In this document: piece by piece, positions 58,373-64,000 of the stretch
Layout of the letters: each line of letters begins with the position of its first letter
How positions within the stretch are numbered: the stretch's first letter is position 1
Assembly: GCA_030529855.1 (NCBI GenBank)
Contig: JAUMWC010000001.1
Location: 1 to 64,000 of the forward strand
Reading direction: 5' to 3'
Source of the DNA: Gemella sp.
GTDB lineage: Bacteria; Bacillota; Bacilli; Staphylococcales; Gemellaceae
DNA length: 64,000 nt
Program-made: the position numbers and the translations under genes
Notes under the pieces: model-generated
What the model was told of the DNA's origin: nothing
Database searches by the model: none
Seen by the model: only the letters and a program-made list of their open reading frames with translations

Positions 58373-58726
58373 TTACTCCTTTTTCTCTAATACTATAAAT
58401 GCCACAGCGGTTGTTTTTGTATGACTTATAGTAAGATGGCAAATAAAATCTTTATAAATTATATATGGTTTTCCTAATTCTGTTTTCTCTACTTCTATAT
58501 CTTTAAAAGAAAACTCTTTGGAAATTCCTACACCTAAAGCTTTAGACATAGCTTCTTTCACAACATATCTAGAAGCTAGAAATTCCGCTTTTTTTCTAGG
58601 ATGATTAATATTATGAAATTGCTCTATCTCATTTTGAGTATAAATTTTTTCTAGATAATTAGGCTTATCAAAAAACTTATAAAATCTTTCTATCTCTTCA
58701 ATGTCAGTCCCAATTCCGTAGATCAT
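58373..58726 (-). CDS. acpS: holo-[acyl-carrier-protein] synthase
   Basis: A 117-residue phosphopantetheinyl transferase. Metal-binding Asp8 is in GIGTDIEEIERF and Glu in SRYVVKEAMSKALG. It transfers 4-phosphopantetheine from CoA to ACP. GAGGTAAG precedes the ATG. alr follows after five bases. Confidence 0.95.
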   Translation of the reverse strand: MIYGIGTDIEEIERFYKFFDKPNYLEKIYTQNEIEQFHNINHPRKKAEFLASRYVVKEAMSKALGVGISKEFSFKDIEVEKTELGKPYIIYKDFICHLTISHTKTTAVAFIVLEKKE

Positions 58727-58823
58727 TCTCTTACCTCAAAAATTTAATATATCCCTTTAATTATAATACTTTTAGAATCTTTATACAAGCACATTCCAAA
58801 GATAATTTTAAGCAAAAATAAAG

Positions 58824-58853
58824 AATCCTACTTTATTGCTTAAAAGTAGGATT
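58824..58853 (-). terminator. terminator after the tsa operon GNAT gene
   Basis: AATCCTACTTT (58824-58834) pairs with AAAGTAGGATT (58843-58853); a T-rich run follows on the minus strand. Confidence 0.75.
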
Positions 58854-58875
58854 TTTAAAATCATTATATTAATTT

Positions 58876-59313
58876 TTATATAGACTTACTATAAAATACT
58901 AGTCTTTCAACTTCCTCGAAACCAATTGCTTTATAAAATTCTTCTGCTGGCATTCCTCTATCAGTTAATAGTGAAATATACTTTACATTATTACCTTCTA
59001 ATTCCTTTTCTAAAGCTTCTACCAAGGCTTTTCCTATCCCTTTATTTCGAGCTTCTTTTTTTACACCCATTTCGTTGATGTAAAATTCTCTACCTGTCCA
59101 CCATGCTCTATTTACACCGTAAAGAAATCCTAAAATTTCATCATTTTTTACTGCTATAATTCCTAAAAAATTTGGCGCCTTATAAAAATCAGAGACATAC
59201 TGCCTAGCGGTTTCTTTTGTCCATTCATCATTCCAAGGATCATCATTAAAAACTTCTATAAATACATCAATACATGCTTCCAAATTTTCTTCAGTTATGA
59301 TTTTAAATTCCAT
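58876..59313 (-). CDS. GNAT family N-acetyltransferase
   Basis: A 145-residue GNAT protein. INEMGVKKEARNKGIGKALVEALEKEL holds the acetyl-CoA loop (R-N-K-G-I-G), and GMPAEEFYKAIGF is the usual C-terminal helix. The ATG at 59313 is used; a TTG four codons earlier is in frame and neither has a strong ribosome binding site. It lies 21 bases after tsaD and is likely co-transcribed with it. Substrate unknown. Confidence 0.85.
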   Translation of the reverse strand: MEFKIITEENLEACIDVFIEVFNDDPWNDEWTKETARQYVSDFYKAPNFLGIIAVKNDEILGFLYGVNRAWWTGREFYINEMGVKKEARNKGIGKALVEALEKELEGNNVKYISLLTDRGMPAEEFYKAIGFEEVERLVFYSKSI

Positions 59314-59334
59314 AATTGTACCCAAAAGTATCTA

Positions 59335-60357
59335 TTAATTAGATTTTATTTTCTCTAAACTGATACTAGATCTAGCATTCAGTGTTAATGGATCTGTAAA
59401 TAAATTATGTTTGTGGTAATAATATCCCACAGCTCCCATCATAGCTGCATTATCAGAACAATATTCCATCTTAGGAATTAATAGCTCGATACCTAGCTCA
59501 GATGAAAGATTAGTCATTCTATTTCTAAGTTCACCATTACCAGCAACTCCACCAGCAACAATTAGCTGCTTAACTCCGAAATCTTCGATTGCTTTTTTAG
59601 TTTTCACTTCTAGGATATCCATAACTGCTGCTTGGAAAGATGCTGCTAAGTCTTCCTTAACAATCTCTTCCCCTCTTTGTTTTCTATTATGAATTAAGTT
59701 TATAACAGCTGACTTCATTCCAGAAAATGAAAAATTATAATCTGGACTTTCAATCATAGCTCTTGGCAAGTTATAAGTATCATTTCCTAATTTTGCCAAG
59801 GCATCTACTTTTGGTCCACCTGGATATTCTAATTCTAACTGTCTAGCCACCTTGTCATAAGCTTCACCTACTGCATCATCTTGAGTTTGACCAATTATCT
59901 CAAATGTTAACTCATCTTTTAATAAAACAAGTTCTGTATGCCCACCAGAAACAACTAAAGCCAATGATGGATATTGTATATCTGCATCAATATTTGCCGA
60001 ATAGATATGCCCTGCTATATGATGAGCAGCAATTAATTTTTTGTCATAGGCATAAGCAAGAGTCTTAGCCGCAGTTACTCCTACTAATAAAGAACCAACT
60101 AGTCCTGGTCCTTGGGTTACACAGATAGCATCTACATCTGTCATTTTTGTATCAGCAGTTTCTAGAGCTTCTGTAATAACTTGCATTACTATTTCAATAT
60201 GGTGGCGACTCGCTATTTCAGGTACTACTCCCCCATATTCTTTATGTATATCAATTTGACTAGCTACTATATTTGATAAAACTTCTTTACCATTTCTTAC
60301 AACTGCAACACTAGTCTCATCACAACTTGATTCTATCGCTAATATATTAAGATTCAT
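59335..60357 (-). CDS. tsaD: tRNA N6-threonylcarbamoyladenosine transferase TsaD
   Basis: A 340-residue ASKHA-fold enzyme that transfers threonylcarbamoyl to A37 of ANN-reading tRNAs together with TsaB and TsaE. IESSCDETSVAVV, the metal-binding AHHIAGH, VSGGHTEL and AGGVAGNGELR are all present. The ATG at 60357 lies inside the end of rimI, nine bases after AAGGA; a TTG two codons earlier is unlikely. The whole tsaE-tsaB-rimI-tsaD run is conserved in Firmicutes. Confidence 0.97.
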   Translation of the reverse strand: MNLNILAIESSCDETSVAVVRNGKEVLSNIVASQIDIHKEYGGVVPEIASRHHIEIVMQVITEALETADTKMTDVDAICVTQGPGLVGSLLVGVTAAKTLAYAYDKKLIAAHHIAGHIYSANIDADIQYPSLALVVSGGHTELVLLKDELTFEIIGQTQDDAVGEAYDKVARQLELEYPGGPKVDALAKLGNDTYNLPRAMIESPDYNFSFSGMKSAVINLIHNRKQRGEEIVKEDLAASFQAAVMDILEVKTKKAIEDFGVKQLIVAGGVAGNGELRNRMTNLSSELGIELLIPKMEYCSDNAAMMGAVGYYYHKHNLFTDPLTLNARSSISLEKIKSN

Positions 60358-60796
60358 TTTCAAAATTCCTTATCATAACAAGAGCATCTTCTCCATTATT
60401 TTGGTAGTACTTCTCTCTCTTACCAACAACTTTAAAACCAGCTCTTTCATATACTTTTATAGCTGCTGCATTAGATTCTCTTACTTCAATAGTGACACGT
60501 TTAGCTCCTCTTTCAGAATAAAACTGCATTATGTAAAGTAAAAATAGAGAACCTAACTTTTTATTTTGATATTTTTTATCAATTACTATTTTATTTATTT
60601 GGTATTCATCTACAACATACCATCCACCACAAAATCCAATAATCTCTTCACCATTAAAAATAGCATAGTATTCTGAATTTGCTTGTTCTAACTCTTGTTT
60701 AAACATTTCCTTAGACCACGGGTCTGCAAAATTTTCTCTATCTATTACTGATAAAACATCTACATGTTCTACCCCTACCTTATTTATTTCTATCAT
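60347..60796 (-). CDS. rimI: ribosomal protein S18-alanine N-acetyltransferase RimI
   Basis: A 149-residue GNAT protein. INKIVIDKKYQNKKLGSLFLLYIM includes the acetyl-CoA loop and VRESNAAAIKVYERAGFKVVGKREKYY the RimI-type end. Its position between tsaB and tsaD supports the name; the target S18 is inferred from the family. It overlaps tsaB by 17 bases and tsaD by 11. Confidence 0.93.
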   Translation of the reverse strand: MIEINKVGVEHVDVLSVIDRENFADPWSKEMFKQELEQANSEYYAIFNGEEIIGFCGGWYVVDEYQINKIVIDKKYQNKKLGSLFLLYIMQFYSERGAKRVTIEVRESNAAAIKVYERAGFKVVGKREKYYQNNGEDALVMIRNFENES

Positions 60797-61442
60797 TTTT
60801 CAAATTCCTTTCAGCTTCTGTATATCTCAGATATGATGGTACAGCTGTGTAGTAATCAGATTCTTCTACAAATTCTCCTAAGTGTACTAAATTCCTAGCA
60901 AAATTATATGTTTCTTCTAATCTATAGTTGAAGTCTGCACTAGTAAAATCATAAATATCTAAATTTGGTCCTATAAAAATAACTTCCTTATATTCTTTAT
61001 TTAAAAACTCTATGATTTCTTCAAGTGGATAATAAGATTCTTCCATAATTTCTTTTCCATCTTCATACACAGCAGCAAAAACATTACCACGTCTTCCATC
61101 TATCAAGGGAACTACCAATTTGTTATCAGTATTTTCATAATAAGACTGAAGTCTAAGAGTAGATATTGTTTTTAATGGTATACTTAAAGAAAACGATAGA
61201 ACTTTAGTAACACTAAGCACTATTCTTAAAGCTGTATACGAACCCGGTCCTCTAACAGCAATAATTTCTGTTAGTGCCGACTTATCTATGCCTGCTTTCT
61301 TTAAACAAGAATCTACCTCTACTAATATTACTTCAGATAAATTTCTACCACATTCTAAATTTGATTCAGCAAGTACTTCATTATCCTTTATACAAGCAAC
61401 TGATAAATATGAATTAGAACCTTCTAATACTAATTTAACCAT
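60780..61442 (-). CDS. tsaB: tRNA threonylcarbamoyladenosine biosynthesis protein TsaB
   Basis: A 220-residue TsaD-like protein that scaffolds the TsaBDE complex. It has the short ASKHA fold with VRGPGSYTALRIVLSVTK and PLIDGRRGNVFAAVY. It overlaps tsaE by 13 bases and rimI by 17. Confidence 0.93.
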   Translation of the reverse strand: MVKLVLEGSNSYLSVACIKDNEVLAESNLECGRNLSEVILVEVDSCLKKAGIDKSALTEIIAVRGPGSYTALRIVLSVTKVLSFSLSIPLKTISTLRLQSYYENTDNKLVVPLIDGRRGNVFAAVYEDGKEIMEESYYPLEEIIEFLNKEYKEVIFIGPNLDIYDFTSADFNYRLEETYNFARNLVHLGEFVEESDYYTAVPSYLRYTEAERNLKNDRNK

Positions 61443-61891
61443 AATTTTTCTAACTCACTTTCGATTTTATTATACTTCTCTCCAACAGAAGATACAGTCA
61501 CTACTCTACTGTCTCCCTCTAATTGAATAGAAAAAGCTAATCTTTCCTTAGGAAGAAATTCATTAATATATTCTGCCCATTCTACAAGACAAACATTATC
61601 TTCATAAAAAATATCTTCAAATGGAAGTTCTTCCTCATTATCTTCTAACCTATAAGCATCTATATGACAAAGATAATATTCATCTCCCTCATACTCTTTT
61701 AAAATATTAAAAGTCGGTGATGTTACCGTATCTTCTATACCTATAGCCTTAGCAAAATATTTTGTAAATGTCGTCTTCCCAGCAGCTAAGTCTCCACTTA
61801 AAGTAAGTAAAAATCTCTTATCCACTAAAGACGCTAAATCATTAGCTAACTTTTCTGTATCAACCAAATCTTTTAAGATAATCTTAATCAT
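61430..61891 (-). CDS. tsaE: tRNA threonylcarbamoyladenosine biosynthesis ATPase TsaE
   Basis: A 153-residue P-loop protein. Walker A GDLAAGKT is at residues 33-40, the switch-like TVTSPTFNILKEY follows, then CHIDAYRL and LVEWAEYI. It drives cycles of the TsaBD complex. AGAGG precedes the ATG. It is the first gene of the run. Confidence 0.95.
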   Translation of the reverse strand: MIKIILKDLVDTEKLANDLASLVDKRFLLTLSGDLAAGKTTFTKYFAKAIGIEDTVTSPTFNILKEYEGDEYYLCHIDAYRLEDNEEELPFEDIFYEDNVCLVEWAEYINEFLPKERLAFSIQLEGDSRVVTVSSVGEKYNKIESELEKLWLN

Positions 61892-62011
61892 ATCTTAACC
61901 TCTGTTTCTATAATTATATATAATATACTAACCTATTTACAGCATATTTTCAATGCAAAAACTACCTTATTTATGTTATCATTAATATTGTATAATAATT
62001 AGGAGAATACT

Positions 62012-62575
62012 ATGCAGAAAACATTTTTTTCATTACTAACAGCATTATTTACAGCTGCTATAATTTGGCTAGTTAATAGCTTTGGTGGTCCTGATTTACT
62101 AGGAATGTTCAATTCCCTAACAGCAAAAACTGATACAATTAACGGTGTTACTGTAAAAGGTGATGGAACTAAATATCCTGTTAAGTTTGTAAGAAAAGCT
62201 GATGGTGACACAATTGTAGTCTTATTTAATAAACAAGAATTAACCGTTCGTTACCTGAATGTAGATACACCAGAAACAGTAAAACCTAACACTCCACCAC
62301 AACCTTTCGGTAAAGAAGCCAGTGCTGCTAACGAAGGACTTTTAAAAAGAGCAAAAAAAGTAGAAATAGAATTTGATGTTGGAGAAAAGAAAGATAAATA
62401 TGATCGGGCACTTGCTTATGTTTATGCTGATGGAAAATTAGTTCAAGAAATTTTACTAAGACAAGGGTTAGCACAAATAAAATATGTAAAAGAACCTAAC
62501 ACCAGACACCTATCCACTCTAAAAAAAGCAGAAAGTCAAGCTAAAGCAAATAAAAGAAATATCTGGAGTCAATAA
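62012..62575 (+). CDS. thermonuclease family protein, N-terminally anchored (SNase domain)
   Basis: A 187-residue protein. Residues 5-25 are hydrophobic (FFSLLTALFTAAIIWLV), a signal anchor or signal peptide. The staphylococcal nuclease domain follows with all the catalytic positions: DGDT at 64-67, Arg80 and DTPE at 85-88 (counterparts of Arg35 and Asp40-Glu43), and Arg132 (counterpart of Arg87). It would degrade DNA or RNA with calcium outside the cell. AGGAGA precedes the ATG. It stands opposite tsaE. Confidence 0.92.
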   Translation: MQKTFFSLLTALFTAAIIWLVNSFGGPDLLGMFNSLTAKTDTINGVTVKGDGTKYPVKFVRKADGDTIVVLFNKQELTVRYLNVDTPETVKPNTPPQPFGKEASAANEGLLKRAKKVEIEFDVGEKKDKYDRALAYVYADGKLVQEILLRQGLAQIKYVKEPNTRHLSTLKKAESQAKANKRNIWSQ

Positions 62576-62593
62576 AAACTCTTACATATTCTG

Positions 62594-62622
62594 TTGTGTT
62601 ATTTTAATTTTTTTTGTATAAT
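62594..62622 (+). promoter_or_regulatory. promoter of the small membrane protein gene
   Basis: TTGTGT (62594-62599), 17 bases and a consensus TATAAT (62617-62622), 32 bases before the start codon. Confidence 0.7.
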
Positions 62623-62653
62623 AAAGGAGATTAAACTTAAGGAGTATTAAATT

Positions 62654-62845
62654 ATGAAATACTTAGTTTCATTATTTTGGGGATATATATTTGCTTTTAT
62701 AGCTATCTTCATCATTACTTCTGTATTAGGAAGTAACGGAATTAGCCAAGGGGCTACAGTCTTAACTTGTTCTATTGTAGCTGTATTATTTACAATAGGT
62801 GCTGCTGGATTAGACAGCCTTACAAAAGAAAATATTAAAAAATAA
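62654..62845 (+). CDS. small membrane protein (possibly DUF2929/YjzD-like)
   Basis: A 63-residue protein with two hydrophobic helices, LVSLFWGYIFAFIAIFIITSV and ATVLTCSIVAVLFTIGAAGL, separated by a short Gly/Asn-rich turn, and a charged C-terminus. The size, MKYLVSLFWG start and two-helix layout recall the DUF2929 (YjzD) family; this is from memory and not certain. AAGGAG precedes the ATG, and it has its own promoter. Function unknown. Confidence 0.6.
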   Translation: MKYLVSLFWGYIFAFIAIFIITSVLGSNGISQGATVLTCSIVAVLFTIGAAGLDSLTKENIKK

Positions 62846-62849
62846 ATTC

Positions 62850-62869
62850 AGAACTGCTTAGGCGGTTCT
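62850..62869 (+). terminator. hairpin after the small membrane protein gene
   Basis: AGAACTGC, loop TTAG, GCGGTTCT with one G-T pair, then TTATTTAT. It is short, and the U-run is interrupted, so read-through to the Nudix gene is possible. Confidence 0.55.
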
Positions 62870-62892
62870 TTATTTATATAAGGAGATTTATT

Positions 62893-63369
62893 ATGAAAAA
62901 TATACTAGCGTCTATGTGCTACATTGACACAGGTAGCCACTACCTTATGCTTAAAAGAAATAAAAAAGAAAATGATGTCCACGAAGGTTTGACAATATCA
63001 GTAGGTGGAAAAATAGAAGCTGGAGAAACTCCAGAAGAAGCAATAATTAGAGAAGTAAAAGAAGAAACAGGACTAGACATCTCAAAACCGAAACTTAGAG
63101 GAATAATAACTTTCCCTAAATTCGATGGAGAAAACAACTGGTACACTTACCTATTCACAGCAACAAATTTCTCAGGAAATATGTTAGAAAATTGCCCAGA
63201 AGGTGACTTAATTTGGGTAGATAAAGAAGATATCAAAAATAGAAAAATTCATACTTGGGAAGGTGACTTCATATTCTTAGATTGGCTAATAGATGAGAAA
63301 CCTTTCTTCTCTGCCAAATTTGAATATGTTAATAAAGAATTAAAAGATTACTCTGTTGAGTTTTATTAG
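62893..63369 (+). CDS. Nudix hydrolase
   Basis: A 158-residue Nudix protein. The Nudix box is GKIEAGETPEEAIIREVKEETGLDI (G-x5-E-x7-REUxEE), near residues 37-59. N-terminal and C-terminal parts (LMLKRNKKENDVHEG, GDLIWVDKEDIKNR) are like the MutT/8-oxo-dGTP group, so it may clean the nucleotide pool. AAGGAG precedes the ATG. Eight bases separate it from the next gene. Confidence 0.92.
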   Translation: MKNILASMCYIDTGSHYLMLKRNKKENDVHEGLTISVGGKIEAGETPEEAIIREVKEETGLDISKPKLRGIITFPKFDGENNWYTYLFTATNFSGNMLENCPEGDLIWVDKEDIKNRKIHTWEGDFIFLDWLIDEKPFFSAKFEYVNKELKDYSVEFY

Positions 63370-63377
63370 GAGAATTT

Positions 63378-63749
63378 ATGAAAATAGGAGAAAAATTAAT
63401 TAAAGAATTTATTGTCTTAGATAAGCACTCTGCTAAAAATATGGGAAGCGGAGATTTAGAAGTTTTATCAACACCAAGTCTAATAGCTTTCATTGAAGAA
63501 ACGTGTAAAGATTTATTAGCCCAGAGATTAGAAAATGATTCTTCTAGTGTTGGCTCTCACGTATCATTAGACCATCTCGCTGCTAGTAAAATATCGGCAA
63601 GAATAAAAATAGAAGCGGAAATAGTAAACATAGAAAAAGAAAGATTTGTATATTTTTCAGCGAATGCGTACGATGGTGACAAGAAAATTGGACAAGCAAA
63701 ACACACAAGAGTTATTGTAAATGTTGAAAAATTTTTGAGTAAATTATAA
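63378..63749 (+). CDS. hotdog thioesterase, FlK-like
   Basis: A 123-residue hotdog protein of the fluoroacetyl-CoA thioesterase-like group. The pieces LSTPSLIAFIEETCKDLL (with the catalytic Thr/Glu region) and GSHVSLDHLAASKI (with His) match that family; VRIVNV-like strands follow. It would cleave a small acyl-CoA, not necessarily a fluorinated one. TAGGAGA precedes the ATG. Confidence 0.83.
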   Translation: MKIGEKLIKEFIVLDKHSAKNMGSGDLEVLSTPSLIAFIEETCKDLLAQRLENDSSSVGSHVSLDHLAASKISARIKIEAEIVNIEKERFVYFSANAYDGDKKIGQAKHTRVIVNVEKFLSKL

Positions 63750-63760
63750 AAGGAGAATAT

Positions 63761-64000
63761 ATGAAACAATATATCGTTGACTCGTTTACAGATAAAATAT
63801 TTTCAGGAAACCCAGCAGCTGTTTGTATATTAGATAAATGGTTAGATTACACATTAATGTTATCTATCGCCAAAGAAAATAATTTATCAGAAACAGCTTT
63901 TGCTGTAAAAAATAATGACGGAACTTATCATTTACGATGGTTCACTCCTGCAGAAGAAATAGATTTATGTGGACACGCCACTTTAGCAACGGCCTTTGTT
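63761..64000 (+). CDS. PhzF family protein (partial, cut by window end)
   Basis: Eighty residues are visible: it starts MKQYIVDSFTDKIFSGNPAAV, has LSETAFAV with the conserved Glu, and RWFTPAEEIDLCGHATLA, all diagnostic of the PhzF/YHI9 isomerase family. The usual length is about 260-300 residues, so the rest lies beyond the window. AGGAGA precedes the ATG; it follows the FlK-like gene by 11 bases and is probably in the same operon. Function beyond the isomerase family is unknown. Confidence 0.9.
   Translation, partial: MKQYIVDSFTDKIFSGNPAAVCILDKWLDYTLMLSIAKENNLSETAFAVKNNDGTYHLRWFTPAEEIDLCGHATLATAFV

Overview
The window is a 64 kb piece of a low-GC Gram-positive (Firmicutes) chromosome. A/T-rich codon use, strong AGGAGG-type ribosome binding sites, sigma-A type promoters and the gene set (gyrBA-recF-yaaA block, F-type ATPase operon, OatA-like acetyltransferase, peptidase T, two universal stress proteins, MptS- and QueT-type ECF components) fit Bacillales. 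My best guess is Gemella or a close relative; that genus call is inference. Most genes between 0.7 and 61.9 kb lie on the minus strand. I saw no rRNA, tRNA, CRISPR array, insertion sequence or prophage, and no gene-free stretch longer than 300 bases.

Layout, left to right. 0.1-0.7 kb: a GNAT gene facing PEP carboxylase. 0.7-9.2 kb (minus): ppc, then yaaA-recF-gyrB-gyrA without the usual dnaA-dnaN in front. 9.4-11.8 kb (plus): a choline-kinase-like gene and two tandem aldo/keto reductases behind a strong dyad. 11.8-16.2 kb (minus): an A/T-rich accessory cassette: a short coiled-coil ORF, an HNH-like protein with hydrophobic C-terminal segments, a tail-anchored coiled-coil protein with five 11-residue repeats, and a CbbX/SpoVK-type AAA+ ATPase. 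16.4-20.4 kb: pepT, a hotdog thioesterase, an NAD(P)-binding protein, a VOC protein, and rplM-rpsI behind a leader. 20.6-26.3 kb: an acetate transporter and the aspartate-to-threonine genes (thrC-thrB diverging from hom and aspartokinase). 26.3-35.6 kb: an esterase, GNATs, RidA, a Lit-type lipoprotein transacylase, two Usp proteins, an ECF transporter, PAP2 and a GT4 glycosyltransferase. 35.7-43.6 kb: atpBEFHAGDC, upp, and queT behind a preQ1-like attenuator. 43.7-46.2 kb: pgcA and deoD. 46.3-53.0 kb: a LysR regulator and a beta-oxidation-like operon (CoA-transferase, FadB-like, thiolase, extra crotonase) with no acyl-CoA dehydrogenase or ligase. 53.1-61.9 kb: OatA-like, tex, alr, acpS, and tsaE-tsaB-rimI-tsaD. 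62.0-64.0 kb (plus): membrane-anchored nuclease, small membrane protein, Nudix, FlK-like thioesterase, and a PhzF gene cut by the window end.

How they work together. The housekeeping blocks are conventional. Cell-envelope work is spread over the window: OatA, GT4/PAP2, Alr, AcpS and Lit. Metabolic blocks cover oxaloacetate supply (Ppc), threonine synthesis, acetate uptake, and short-chain acyl-CoA chemistry with a possible CcpA site.

The best candidate for an undescribed system is the 11.8-16.2 kb cassette. A 67-bp direct repeat inside it joins the short upstream ORF to the HNH-like gene in the same reading frame, as if the N-terminus of the HNH-like protein had been, or could be, exchanged by recombination.
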